A stretch of 64,000 nucleotides of DNA from Phyllobacterium myrsinacearum (GTDB taxonomy: Bacteria; Pseudomonadota; Alphaproteobacteria; Rhizobiales; Rhizobiaceae): positions 558,001-622,000 of the forward strand of contig NZ_PVBT01000002.1 of assembly GCF_002980555.1 (NCBI RefSeq), read 5' to 3'. Below are positions 46,601-53,949 of this stretch, one piece after another; the first letter of the stretch is position 1, and each line of letters starts with the position of its first letter. A program made the position numbers and the translations under genes. The notes under the pieces are model-generated. The model was not told where the DNA came from. It saw only the letters and a list, made by a program, of their open reading frames with translations, and did no database searches.

Positions 46601-46957
46601 CCAAGAACGACTTTGCCGCCTGCGCCGACGACCGTCCTGCCAACCACGCGGGCGCCTGCAACGGGCGGTTCAACGCCAACCGTCATCACGCCGACTGCGC
46701 GCGCGGGCTTGAAGCCGATCAACTTCACCATGCCGACAGGATCCGGCAGCGTCGAAGATGAGCTGAGTTTTCATTTGCGCAGGGCGGAGGTGATGCTTGA
46801 TCCGGCCTATGCCGGCTCGAAAGAGCGGGCGAAATACGAGGAGGCAGGCCCAAGCAGTTCGGTATTCGCTTGGGAGAACATGCGCAGCTCGGCCGTTGAC
46901 ATGGTCAAGCTCCTCGCTGTGGATGCCGATAGGAGCGATATGGCTCTTTCTGCCTGA
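40676..46957 (+). CDS. giant multidomain T3SS-linked protein (LysM-like start, unknown function)
   Basis: 2093 aa from ATG 40676 (AGGTG nearby). After an Ala-rich tract (AAAAAAAA, about 25-32), residues 40-80 (TPQIIAKALGHTDGG ... PGVVLVIP) look like a LysM domain. A Thr/Lys-rich stretch covers about 150-270. Two copies of a region lie near 352-445 and 761-865, each with KYGAG and W-V-x-P-E-V-A. A hydrophobic segment at about 1042-1080 and others near 1770, 1863 and 1924 could insert in membranes. The Pro/Thr-rich linker near 1970-2010 is followed by a short acidic end. It has no Sec signal. Parts resemble DUF4781-type large proteins. It is probably secreted or a translocator of the adjacent T3SS, but no homology proves this. 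Confidence 0.7.
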   Translation: MFGPDGILFAKFFRDIEILRQNAIAAAAAAAAKPTYTAAKNQTPQIIAKALGHTDGGEAIAKANKLRVDQVVEPGVVLVIPKVEPLADPAETNFKKAVATQKETPPPVDPKLISADVKGGKSIEQIAADRKLKVSDVTAAIDAAGLQVKTTDPVSNNGDVKTTEIIDKSTSKVVATFYDDYQHGGTTSQVTDADGKEVTQTQFGDGSSSRTVNDTKKGETTTRVEDPKAGKVTETTIDADKRLTQTITEKNGDETRKTEKLSFNGYELTTAPDGSSVLVRQADGIQLAMKPGTPEASLAKALFDVNPNSSDAAEAKKGAVVKTVIDGMLLGQNYKDLDAAAQAKAGETKAAIDKYGAGQTGTPAQPKAPSGKSWVQVGELWVDPEVAKAMAAENTAGAKLIEASAKMKQANDQLNVYALDPDYKSAMNGAGKILDKSLAPHDLVWERPEGTGTLEEARQQLATAGTQLTTASTTAKEYAEAERLTGEAIAKQAQLPPPVRKDVPTVTSSSSHYDPETASIEWNAKNAEVNDLFAKANTHTANGDKAFADYLVGIRQENLAATKPGSKENTEAKQLLDQALSQQDKAGKNVHAAEVYQTYHDANKTAADLQVTGQGIKQKIIAEDIKNNPDRYDWNKKNSTYGGDYLGKIKDQKVVEDPKDNQLYVETTYEHGGTKRVQLTFARNDKNVRGEFKDRELNKQWQSLVDGPEGNCGLGGLRGAQQAVISAGEAIKDVQISDLDLQIKDLDKAIPELKKARDDAIAKYGAGTPDAPADSKPNGSNAVNAAYTKPAGKDAGNDPADGERVRVQMDGQWVWVHPEVANAQLALDTASAQKQAAERARDEAHAARNRLNFALTQPIKLMVDKGSDSYGKNTEYAYLDKRRDEALGEYQLKFNDLYKSGYTNDFKGIKGGKELDATVTQAFGLTPGQNAETLKKITGEVHDIAGDNVQYKIVPMFHVNQEEGSQQTALIAVKSGGGKVYYVDVTGKHFESLQDFQDNNTQFGEGGRLVVPRSLDMRQSPDSTIPLEVVSARNFTVAEKIIDPVVGTITTVATVASFIPPFAPVAAPIAMGGGAYLGGRAIARQINYLQHGGEWGDSESWMNMGSVASSFIPMAAGGLRTLGMFRTVSDMSVLQAARGSIGALRAESPMALKAAEYMSNGGKLNRTARGLDWSSLGIGVPMVAVSVHDIASGNMKGLDLFNAVTGVATGTVGTGFGVRGLMMTRPGKGNSENRGDDPSPASQPLVNAGNARPASSNTPVFKTLDEYRKFANSLPEPRNLSAAGQPKDPIEIWKAFQRQMGKDPDAGPPPGLFDIPGVVSPLHTGTDPKNGIGSITYSKPEITAHTTPEQVGSLLPGQLARLEPSDFENLTPAQAASIRKAAKGSLNDEQLAALETAKKRRDQGTSAPKQTVQPAAGSNESTPVGVTNVAVPDGPFKPVITLLTKPKEIKNLSDEEVALLTPEDLQSLRRKQAKAVNPDKLETDEQLSALLYAQRRRGANEKRRELLDVMGERNPPQLKTGLIKTSVVGVNVVAETLKRSVGFSGVSSVLGGPSSAFILAVRSNGSKLAWWTNNHGVQRAFGYAMLGNEARAIKKAESLLNKSGLTGTAKPSQAQRDALIATLKEVAKLGRAYKEARDEALRGDRSLLPKANTDNLKPPSLAEEKTLDKMDKRVKYAVDKQVDPDNIAGARERIDDLYAADQEAFGPAYARYSRTEDARKAYSDLHEYLLAKFEHQDNDSKGTVDWKRAEKLVSSSMSPETHLGYAFKAGALAAPVNALAAIMLSKHSGDMNWVQWVSQDGGNLLRALPAVLIQTAYLKAVQNLADIKMERGPMTPEKEARVKELDAKKDDMNFESDKTAWKYSLPGFALLGTVAATMPGGGLKAGLYGLQALGGLTWYVAQRPPSWWPKMPSGVNEGMRALGIATSFGVPLYLLVDFMLSDSKDNGKDKSNLDKLVELTTWAFSDKQPLSPGPVPRTTLPPAPTTVLPTTRAPATGGSTPTVITPTARAGLKPINFTMPTGSGSVEDELSFHLRRAEVMLDPAYAGSKERAKYEEAGPSSSVFAWENMRSSAVDMVKLLAVDADRSDMALSA

Positions 46958-46974
46958 GTTGGGATGGCGGGTGT

Positions 46975-47009
46975 ATCAGCTCATACAGATCTGTTCTGTC
47001 TGAGCTGAT
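46975..47009 (+). terminator. hairpin after giant gene
   Basis: The arms 46975-46989 and 46995-47009 pair over 15 bp with one mismatch around a 5-nt loop, 18 nt past the giant gene's stop. No T-run follows, so it may act with Rho or as an mRNA 3' stabiliser. Confidence 0.6.
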
Positions 47010-47216
47010 CACAACCTCACGGAAATTGCTCACTCAGATGCAGCCGCTCACAGTCTGGCCCGGGATTTGCACCGGAGGGCCGGCGGAACGCCTTATTTTA
47101 CCCTATGTTTGCCAGATATGACTTTTTGTGAACAGACCCATGCATTGGTGGCATTGGCTTATCACTTAATATGTTTTATGTTAACTTCAAACAGTTGGGG
47201 TAATTGGTAGATCGAA

Positions 47217-47678
47217 ATGTCGGTTGCGAAAGTATTGATTAACACACAATCGCTCACAATAGAGCTGGAAGGTGAAGATGAGTTCGTGAGGACCTATCTT
47301 GACAAGCTTATGCCTATCCTGGAGCGCTCGAAACTCGCCGAGGCCGGGCATGCGGACGGCGAAGCCGGATTGTCGGATAATCTGCAGGCAATCGCGCCAG
47401 CCAAGCCAGTTGGCACGCGAAAGCGTGTGCGGGCAACAGCCGCGTCCGGCGGTTCCTGCCGTGAACGCGTTAAAAAACTGCGCGAAGATGGTTTCTTTGA
47501 TAAGCCGCATGGCATTGGCGAGATCGTTAAGGAACTGAACGATCAAGGTTTTCCTCACAGCATCAATCAGGTTGGAGCTGCATTGTCGACCATGTTCGGC
47601 CGCAATGAGATCGAGCGCAGCAAGATCGACAAGAAATATTCCTATTTCTGGGGATCGAACCAGATCAAGGCCGCCTGA
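47217..47678 (+). CDS. hypothetical protein with possible winged-helix C-terminus
   Basis: 153 aa. The N-terminal 60 residues are acidic and have no recognisable domain. A basic linker (VGTRKRVRATA) precedes a helical C-terminal region, SCRERVKKLREDGFFDKPHG then IGEIVKELNDQGFPHS and an aromatic KKYSYFWG end. The arrangement of F-x-x-P, eI-x-x-L-x-x-x-G, and a basic wing suggests a winged helix-turn-helix, but no named family was recognised. It is the only gene in the T3SS island that looks like a DNA-binding protein. Its own promoter region is AT-rich, and a clear terminator follows it. Confidence 0.6.
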   Translation: MSVAKVLINTQSLTIELEGEDEFVRTYLDKLMPILERSKLAEAGHADGEAGLSDNLQAIAPAKPVGTRKRVRATAASGGSCRERVKKLREDGFFDKPHGIGEIVKELNDQGFPHSINQVGAALSTMFGRNEIERSKIDKKYSYFWGSNQIKAA

Positions 47679-47734
47679 TCCCGTTCGGCCAGGCTTTCAA
47701 TCCAACAAAACACACTGCACCGGGCTCATGGTCG

Positions 47735-47769
47735 CCGGAGTGCTCCCTGTTCGGGAGTATTCCGGTTTT
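47735..47769 (+). terminator. intrinsic terminator
   Basis: CCGGAGTGCTCCC (47735-47747) and GGGAGTATTCCGG (47753-47765) make a 13-bp stem including two G-U pairs, followed by TTTT. It is 57 nt past the stop of the small hypothetical gene and should end its transcript. Confidence 0.75.
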
Positions 47770-47950
47770 GACATTGGCTTTGCGAGTGCACGTCGATTGA
47801 CTGCATGGTGTTTCCTGCGCTTGTGCGGGGGCATGGGTGGGGTGAATCGGCATACGCAGCTAGCCGGCCGCGCTGCAAGCACATTTATTCATATTCAAAA
47901 AAATTGAAGCTATGGCTTTTTGTGATGAATTCATGTTTGATTATGTTCAA

Positions 47951-47963
47951 TTGTGTCTCACAA
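47951..47963. promoter_or_regulatory. TTGTG dyad
   Basis: TTGTG-TCT-CACAA is a perfect 5-bp palindrome in AT-rich sequence about 235 bp before the thioesterase gene. It is similar to the TTGTG elements near other genes of the T3SS island. Confidence 0.35.
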
Positions 47964-48197
47964 AGGTTAAGAGAAATTGTTTTGACCTCGAGTTGGCGCA
48001 ACACTATCGTTCAAGGGCCAAATCGTTTTGGAGAATATGTCCGGAATTTCCATTGGCTTGAAAGTGTCTCTTCACATAACTTCGCAGGTATTCGCCAAAC
48101 AGCAGCCACGATGTCATGTTGCCCCTCCCCAAAGGATGCTGCCGTGTAAGTCAGGTGGTATTCCGTTGCAGTTGCCCTGAAACAGGATCCCAACCCA

Positions 48198-48695
48198 ATG
48201 CGATCACTTGCCCGAGAATGGATAGACGAAATTCTATTGAGGACACCCTTCGCGCGCAGCCTTGGTATCATATTCCTTTCTGCCCAAGGTGATGCCGTAA
48301 AGTTGAGACTGCCGGTTCAGGGGGATGTCACCCAGTTGCCGGGCAATGCGCACAGCGGTGCCATTGCCACTTTGATTGAAGTCGCCGGATCCGCCGCGGC
48401 AGTGCTCGGAGCAAGCAATCTTTCAATCGCAGGCTGTGCAACCAGTCAGTTGAACATCACATTTCTGGCGCTCGGCGATAGCCGTTACCTCGATGCTGCG
48501 ACGACGATCGTGCATCGTACAGCCAGCCAGGCTGTCGTGGATGTAACCATAACAAGCGATGATGGACGTCCCATGGCCAAGGCAACGACCATATGCCGTA
48601 TTTTCGAGAAGCGTGCCGCTGTGCCGGTGCCGCCGGTCTCCTTCTTTAGACCCTTTGTCGTGAAGAACGCGGCGGATCAACAGAACGCGGGCTAG
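48198..48695 (+). CDS. PaaI-like hotdog thioesterase
   Basis: 165 aa. A hotdog fold is indicated by the NAHSGAIATLIEVAGSAAAV block (thioesterase active-site helix, H-x-G-x-x-x-x-L-x-E) followed by beta strands (QLNITFLALG). The family cleaves acyl- or aryl-CoA thioesters. AGGAT precedes the ATG. It lies between the small regulator-like gene and the T3SS operon, and ends 6 bp from sctT tail to tail. No link between a thioesterase and a T3SS is known to me, so it may be a passenger. Confidence 0.75.
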   Translation: MRSLAREWIDEILLRTPFARSLGIIFLSAQGDAVKLRLPVQGDVTQLPGNAHSGAIATLIEVAGSAAAVLGASNLSIAGCATSQLNITFLALGDSRYLDAATTIVHRTASQAVVDVTITSDDGRPMAKATTICRIFEKRAAVPVPPVSFFRPFVVKNAADQQNAG

Positions 48696-48701
48696 GACCT
48701 A

Positions 48702-49532
48702 TCATTCCAGCGGACGCCTGCTCTCCGGTTTGATGTCAAAGAACGCATCGACGTTTTGGCGCAGCCGGCCGAGTTCGGTTTGCATCTGCGGAACAAGAAA
48801 CATTGCATAAAGTGCAATGAGCAGGGCAAATATCAAATTCTTGACCGCCATTGACAGGTCGAACACATGCAGCTGCGGCGCCATGCGCGACAGGAAGGCC
48901 AGCATCAGATCCGCGATCAGCAAGGCGAGAACGATGGGGCCGATCTGAACCAGCGCCATTTGCATCATGCCATTCACTGTTCCGACGAAAAGCGGGAGGG
49001 TAGCGCCGGTGAGCACTGGCACGAAGTCGGTCACCGGCCAAATGCGGTAACTGTTGTAAAAGCTGTCCAGCAGAACCAGAAAGCCGCCGGAAGAAAAGAA
49101 CAGAACGATCACTGCAAGCGCAAAGAAAGTTCCGGTGATGCTGGTCTCCGTCACCGCTTGAGGATCGAGGAGCTGGGCCGCGGTGGATCCGCGTTGCAGG
49201 TCGATGAGATCGCCGGCGATTTCGGCCGCCCAGAATGGAATACTGAAGAGAAAACCGATGGCAAAGCCGATGATGAATTCCTTGATCATCATGGCGCCCA
49301 ACCATGGAATGGTCATCGGAGGGCGGCTTGCAAGGGTGCGCATGACTTCCGGAATAACCGGAATGCTGATCGCCAATGCCACGCCGGATCGTATGGGGCC
49401 TGTGATCCCCAACCGCACGAATATGGGGGATATGGTCATGAGACCAAAACCGCGCGCCATGGCGATGGACGTCGCCAGGAGTATGGCATAGCCCGCTTCG
49501 AAAAGTGGCAGCGTGATCATCTGCTGTTCCAT
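48702..49532 (-). CDS. sctT: T3SS export apparatus protein SctT (RhcT)
   Basis: 276 aa. It is a polytopic membrane protein of the SctT/FliR family, with about six TM segments and the conserved block AAEIAGDLIDLQRGSTAAQL. It is part of the SctR5S4T1 export gate. It is the last gene of the leftward T3SS operon. In rhizobial clusters rhcU usually follows rhcT; here a convergent thioesterase takes that place and sctU is elsewhere. Confidence 0.93.
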   Translation of the reverse strand: MEQQMITLPLFEAGYAILLATSIAMARGFGLMTISPIFVRLGITGPIRSGVALAISIPVIPEVMRTLASRPPMTIPWLGAMMIKEFIIGFAIGFLFSIPFWAAEIAGDLIDLQRGSTAAQLLDPQAVTETSITGTFFALAVIVLFFSSGGFLVLLDSFYNSYRIWPVTDFVPVLTGATLPLFVGTVNGMMQMALVQIGPIVLALLIADLMLAFLSRMAPQLHVFDLSMAVKNLIFALLIALYAMFLVPQMQTELGRLRQNVDAFFDIKPESRRPLE

Positions 49533-49540
49533 CAGCGTGT

Positions 49541-49807
49541 TCAGCGCGTCATGGCGGGAAACTCGTCAAGAACGCGGCTGGCAAGGGAGGTGACCTGCAC
49601 GCCGAGCGCCGGGCCCGCAACAATCAGGACCAGCATGACCGCGACGAGCTTTACGGTTTGGGGCAGCGTCTGATCCTGAATTTGTGTCAAAGCCTGAAGC
49701 AAACCGACACTGATGCCGATCACAATGGCCACGATCAGCGCCGGGGCTGAAACCATGAGGACGGTGAGCAGCGCACTTTGCATCTGTGCGAGAAAGGCAG
49801 TCTGCAT
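49541..49807 (-). CDS. sctS: T3SS export apparatus protein SctS (RhcS)
   Basis: 88 aa, normal for SctS/FliQ. Two TM helices are visible (SALLTVLMVSAPALIVAIVI and LVAVMLVLIVAGPALGVQV) with QALTQIQDQTLP between them, the family's conserved linker. It builds the export gate with SctR and SctT. It sits 4 bp after sctR and 8 bp before sctT. Confidence 0.93.
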   Translation of the reverse strand: MQTAFLAQMQSALLTVLMVSAPALIVAIVIGISVGLLQALTQIQDQTLPQTVKLVAVMLVLIVAGPALGVQVTSLASRVLDEFPAMTR

Positions 49808-49811
49808 GTTT

Positions 49812-50465
49812 TCACCTGTAGCTGAGAATGAGTCCGTGCATGAGCCGCGACCAGCCGTCGACGGACACGAACAGGAATATTTTGAGCGGGATTGAGATCA
49901 GGGTAGGGGATACCATCATCATCCCCATCGCCATCAGGACGTTCGAGACGATGAGGTCGATGACGAGGAACGGGATGTAGAGCAGGAAGCCGATCTGGAA
50001 TGCACGGGACAATTCCGAGCTTACGAATGAGGGAACAAGAACCACCAGATCATCGGGTTTTACGTTTGCCCGCGCCTCCTCGGACCAGATGCCTTCCGTC
50101 GATTGAAGGAAAAACTGCCGTTCGCTCTCACTGGAATAGCGCGCCAGATGTTCCTGCAGCGGGCCGCGCACGGTATTGGCTGCGCGCGTTATACCCTCCA
50201 CATTGCTCAGATCGATGGATTGCGTTTCCGCTGCCCGGTAAATATTGCCGACCAACGGCGCCGTCACATAAACCGTCAGGATGAGGGCGATGCCATACAA
50301 TACGAGATTGGGCGGCGATTGCTGGATGCCCAGCGCATTGCGCACCAGGAACAGAACAATGGATATCTTCAAAAAGCCCGTCATGGTCACGATGGCGAGC
50401 GGAATGAATCCCACCGATGTAACCAGCAGCAGGATCGGAAGAATATTGCCCTGAAGCTCAGTCAT
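49812..50465 (-). CDS. sctR: T3SS export apparatus protein SctR (RhcR)
   Basis: 217 aa from ATG 50465, which lies within the last codons of sctQ (8-bp overlap); the longer open frame upstream overlaps sctQ and is not used. FLKISIVLFLVRNALGIQQSPPN is preceded by TM1 and followed by the FliP/SctR C-terminal TMs and the LMAMGMMMVSP motif. It is the first export-gate component. Confidence 0.94.
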   Translation of the reverse strand: MTELQGNILPILLLVTSVGFIPLAIVTMTGFLKISIVLFLVRNALGIQQSPPNLVLYGIALILTVYVTAPLVGNIYRAAETQSIDLSNVEGITRAANTVRGPLQEHLARYSSESERQFFLQSTEGIWSEEARANVKPDDLVVLVPSFVSSELSRAFQIGFLLYIPFLVIDLIVSNVLMAMGMMMVSPTLISIPLKIFLFVSVDGWSRLMHGLILSYR

Positions 50466-51507
50466 TTGCACCAAGCTGCAAAATGCGAACGCCGAGACCT
50501 TCACCCAATCTGACAATATCGCCGCGGCCGATCTTGCTGCCGTTTGCGATAATGGCAACAGCACCCTCGTTGAGCGCTGCGACGGGTACGACGCTGCCTT
50601 CGGCAAGCGCCTTCACGTCGCGCAAAGCCATGTCCGTGCGCGCAAGCTCGAATATGACGCGAACAGAAAGACTGTCGATGGTTGCTTCATCCATTACCGT
50701 TCCCCTTTCCATGAAAATTTCATTGCCGTCGGGCTGTGAGATTGCCGCCGGACTCCAGCCGCTGGTAAGAAGAAGCCCTGGTTCCGATTGGATGCAGCGC
50801 GCCTGAAGCTGGCCTGCGCAAAGGGCATATAATTCTCCCGGCGCGGCGCCTTCACTGATGATCGTGTCTCCCGGCTTCAAAGCGGAGATTTCGGCCGTAG
50901 TCAGGGTTTGCGCGCCGGCCAGAATTTGCACCGGAACGGGCAAGTCCTCGACATCAACCGGTGCTTGCATGGGGAATGCATCCCATGCGTTGCTGAGAAG
51001 TCTGCCTGCCTCCGCATTCAGCCCGAGACGGACAACCCCGTCGAAGGATGCAAATGCGACGTGGAGATCAAGGTTGATGTCCGCAGTGCTCGCATCCGCA
51101 TCCGTGACAAACTGCAATGGCTGCGATATCGCCGTTTCAAACGGGAAGAGCAGGTTCTCCAGCGCCGCCTCGATCAGAACGGCCTGTTGAAGCGCTGGCA
51201 GCGTGTGGAATGAAGCGGGTTTGCAAAGACCACCCACCAGAGCCTCGACCAGACTGCCAGGCAAAGCGAGTTGAAAATTCCAGATACCGGCGGACACGTT
51301 GAAACTGCGCGATGCGTCGCCGGCGGACCAGGGGCGGGCGGACAGGCCGATGGTTATGGGTTTACCCCGCACGTCCGCGCGCAGGGACTGCCGGCGGCGA
51401 TAGAGGGCATTATGGGTGATCAGTGAGGCAGGGGACATGCTGGGAAAGGGCTGAAAATCCACTGCCCCATCAGGTTTTCCCGCATTGATTTTCTTCTTGG
51501 GCGTCAT
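50458..51507 (-). CDS. sctQ: T3SS cytoplasmic ring protein SctQ (RhcQ)
   Basis: 349 aa. The N-terminal two thirds are divergent, as usual, and the C-terminal SpoA domain (about 275-349; SLSVRVIFELARTDMALRDV and LGEGLGVRILQL) is clear. SctQ/FliMN-like proteins form the sorting platform beneath the export gate. Its start is 2 nt past the sctO stop and its end overlaps sctR. Confidence 0.88.
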   Translation of the reverse strand: MTPKKKINAGKPDGAVDFQPFPSMSPASLITHNALYRRRQSLRADVRGKPITIGLSARPWSAGDASRSFNVSAGIWNFQLALPGSLVEALVGGLCKPASFHTLPALQQAVLIEAALENLLFPFETAISQPLQFVTDADASTADINLDLHVAFASFDGVVRLGLNAEAGRLLSNAWDAFPMQAPVDVEDLPVPVQILAGAQTLTTAEISALKPGDTIISEGAAPGELYALCAGQLQARCIQSEPGLLLTSGWSPAAISQPDGNEIFMERGTVMDEATIDSLSVRVIFELARTDMALRDVKALAEGSVVPVAALNEGAVAIIANGSKIGRGDIVRLGEGLGVRILQLGAND

Positions 51508-51509
51508 GT

Positions 51510-51998
51510 TCAGGCCCGCCCTGCACTGAGGGAAGTCTTGTGAAAATCATCGCGATCATCATCTTCCATCTCAGCGCGCAAAAGCGATGCTGTCCTTTGT
51601 TCCGCTTCGAAGGCAGCCTCCAGCTGTTCAAGTGATTTCTTCCGGGCGAGATAGTCTGCCAGTGTTTTTGCCAGATCAGTGCGCATGTGATCGAGGTGCT
51701 CGCTTGCCCGGGAATGGGAATCGGCACTCCTGGCGAGTTCTTGATCTATCGCCAGAATATCCTGGCGGTAGCGCTCGAGCATGGCTTGGCTGACTGTGTT
51801 TCCCGTCAGGTTTTGCCTGTTTTCATCGTCCCGGACGGTCAATTCCGCCGCAAGTTCGAGCATGGCATTATAGGCCTTGGATCGCTGCGATTCAGCGTCA
51901 TTGACGAGCATCTGCTGAACAGACAAGGCATTCACTGCAATCTGCAGGCGCATTTTGCGTAAGCCCAGGAGCTTCTCAAATCTCTGCCGGTTCTTCAA
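51510..51998 (-). CDS. sctO: T3SS stalk protein SctO (RhcZ/Y4yJ-like)
   Basis: 162 aa from a TTG at 51998 that overlaps the sctN stop (TTGA) and has GGGAG eight nt upstream; GTG 52013 is the alternative. It is almost wholly helical with two long coiled-coil segments, like YscO/FliJ, the ATPase stalk. Its place directly after sctN and before sctQ is the same as in rhizobial clusters. Sequence conservation in this family is low, so the call relies on size, helicity and position. Confidence 0.78.
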   Translation of the reverse strand: MKNRQRFEKLLGLRKMRLQIAVNALSVQQMLVNDAESQRSKAYNAMLELAAELTVRDDENRQNLTGNTVSQAMLERYRQDILAIDQELARSADSHSRASEHLDHMRTDLAKTLADYLARKKSLEQLEAAFEAEQRTASLLRAEMEDDDRDDFHKTSLSAGRA

Positions 51999-53332
51999 TT
52001 TGCAAGCTCCCACATCCTGTCCAAGGTTTCATTGAACGTCGAATGTTCATGGCTTTCCTGCCGCAGGAAATCGGTGATGGCCTGATGCCTTTCGACAGCC
52101 CTGTCGGTAACCGCGTCTGAACCTGCCTTGTATTCATTGACGCGAAGCAGCAGTTCCACTTCTTCATAGCGCGCCATCATTTCCCGGATTGCGGTGGCGC
52201 TTGCCCTATGGCTTTCATTGGCGACTGCGTCCATCAACCGGCTGCGGCTGCGCAGTATATCAATCGCTGGAAAATGGTTTTTCTCCGCCAGCTGGCTGCT
52301 CAACGACACGTGGCCGTCAAGGATGGCCTTTACTTCTTCCGCCACTGGATCCAGCGTTTCGTCGCCTTCGGTCAGCACCGTATAAAGTCCGGTAATTGAT
52401 CCACCCACGCCGGGCCCGGAGCGCTCGAGGAGACGCGGAAGGGCTGCAAACAGCGATGGAGGATAGGCACGGCGCGTGCCGGGTTCGCCCGCCGCCAGAC
52501 CGATTTCGCGCTGTGCTCTGGCAAAGCGGGTAACACTGTCCATCAACAGAAGAACATCCTTGCCTTCGTCGCGAAAATATTCCGCGATTGCCGTGGCGCA
52601 GTGTGCCGCCTTGACACGTTCGATCGCCGGGCGATCGGAGGTTGCGACCACGGTTACCGCGCGCTTCCGGCCTTCGACGCCCAACTGGACATCGAGAAAT
52701 TCGCGCACTTCCCGGCCACGCTCGCCAATCAGGGCGATGACAACCACGTCCGCCTGGGTCCCGCGCACGATGCTTGATATCAGCGAGGATTTTCCGGCAC
52801 CCGGCGCACCGAAAATGCCGATGCGCTGGCCGCGAGCGACGGTCAAAAGGCCGTCGATGGCGCGTATTCCAAGTTGCAGGGGATCGCGGACCAGATCGCG
52901 CTGCAAAGCATTTACAGGCTCGGCCAAGGTGGGGTAAAGCGCAACAATCCCGGCGGCCGCATCCGGATCGCGGCCATTGTCGTTCACGATGTCCCCGAGG
53001 GCATTGACCACGCAGCCCAGCAATCCCGGCCCCACAGGAACCTGTATGATGCTGCCGGTCGGGATGACCTCGGCACGCGTGGACATGCCCGCCATATCGC
53101 CAATGGGGCTGAGAACGGCATCATCATTGTCGAATCCGATCACCTCAGCCGGAACGGTGCGGCCGGACACGGGATCGCGAATCTCGCATAACTCGCCAAT
53201 CCGGACCATCGGCAGGGAAGCATGGATGATGACACCCGTTATGCGGCGCACACGCCCATGCACCTGCAGCGGATGAGCGCTGACGGCAGCTCTTTGAAAG
53301 CGGTTCATGAGTCGGCTGAGGTCGCTTTGCAT
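51995..53332 (-). CDS. sctN: T3SS ATPase SctN (RhcN)
   Basis: 445 aa. Walker A GAPGAGKSS, the GERGREVREF block, Walker B LLLMDSVTRFARAQRE and the F1-beta-like core are all present. This hexameric ATPase unfolds and feeds substrates at the base of the T3SS. It starts just after sctL with a gap of 5 bp, and overlaps the sctO start. Confidence 0.96.
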   Translation of the reverse strand: MQSDLSRLMNRFQRAAVSAHPLQVHGRVRRITGVIIHASLPMVRIGELCEIRDPVSGRTVPAEVIGFDNDDAVLSPIGDMAGMSTRAEVIPTGSIIQVPVGPGLLGCVVNALGDIVNDNGRDPDAAAGIVALYPTLAEPVNALQRDLVRDPLQLGIRAIDGLLTVARGQRIGIFGAPGAGKSSLISSIVRGTQADVVVIALIGERGREVREFLDVQLGVEGRKRAVTVVATSDRPAIERVKAAHCATAIAEYFRDEGKDVLLLMDSVTRFARAQREIGLAAGEPGTRRAYPPSLFAALPRLLERSGPGVGGSITGLYTVLTEGDETLDPVAEEVKAILDGHVSLSSQLAEKNHFPAIDILRSRSRLMDAVANESHRASATAIREMMARYEEVELLLRVNEYKAGSDAVTDRAVERHQAITDFLRQESHEHSTFNETLDRMWELAN

Positions 53333-53337
53333 GGATG

Positions 53338-53949
53338 TCAGACCGCTCCAAATTCGGCTTCGTCGCGCGCAGCGATCAGAGCCTGGCGAATGATGGACAA
53401 TTGTGCATCAAGCCCGGCATTGACGACGGCGCTGGGAGACACGACGAGACAGTTCCTGCTATCCAGCCGGGGATCGCCGGTGATTCTGACAGACAGGCCT
53501 TTTTCGAGGCCGGTCGATATCTCCTGCAGAAGGTTTTTAACTTCCTTTTCCAGTTCGGGGGCGACGTAAACGGTAAGCGCGCGCTCATAGCGTAAAAGCT
53601 CGATGGCATTGCTTGCCAGTTTGGCGACCACAACCGGATTGTCGATTTCGCCGATCAGCTGTTCGACCACGGAGAGGCTGAGATCAATGACCTGCTCCTG
53701 CAGCGCTTCAAGATCGCGATCAATCTTGGTTGCGGTCTCGGCGACGAGGATCGCGGCATCCTGTTCGCCCTGCTGCAGCCCCTGCCGGTATCCTTCTGCT
53801 TTGCTTGCATCGAAAGCTGCCTGCGCCGCACTGCGGATATCATCCGCCTCCTGCCGCGCTGCGGCCAGCATTGCCTGCGCGTCGGTCCATAGTGCGGTAT
53901 CCCGCGCCGATATGATCCGGGCCGCCGGTGTTTTGGGCAGATCCATCAT
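53338..53949 (-). CDS. sctL: T3SS stator protein SctL (NolV)
   Basis: 203 aa. The N-terminal half is helical and Ala/Gln-rich (coiled coil) and the C-terminal half has the FliH/HrpE fold, with LSLSVVEQLIGEIDNP and VRITGDPRLDSRNCLV. It tethers the ATPase to the sorting platform. It overlaps the sctK stop by four bases and precedes sctN, as nolV does in rhizobia. Confidence 0.9.
   Translation of the reverse strand: MMDLPKTPAARIISARDTALWTDAQAMLAAARQEADDIRSAAQAAFDASKAEGYRQGLQQGEQDAAILVAETATKIDRDLEALQEQVIDLSLSVVEQLIGEIDNPVVVAKLASNAIELLRYERALTVYVAPELEKEVKNLLQEISTGLEKGLSVRITGDPRLDSRNCLVVSPSAVVNAGLDAQLSIIRQALIAARDEAEFGAV

Larger units (their letters stand above)
47679..48197. other. long non-coding gap with terminator and TTGTG dyad
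   Basis: This 519-bp region between the small hypothetical gene and the thioesterase gene contains a terminator hairpin at its left and AT-rich DNA from about 47880. The dyad TTGTG-TCT-CACAA lies at 47951-47963. No gene is supported; the frames crossing it lack ribosome-binding sites and recognisable products. Confidence 0.5.

Noticed and set aside
46958-48197. CRISPR or tandem repeat array in the gaps after the giant gene
   Set aside because: Only single hairpins and one palindrome were found; there are no regularly spaced direct repeats.
48867-49673. Rightward open frame opposite sctT
   Set aside because: It is antisense to a clear SctT; the translation is charged and low in complexity.
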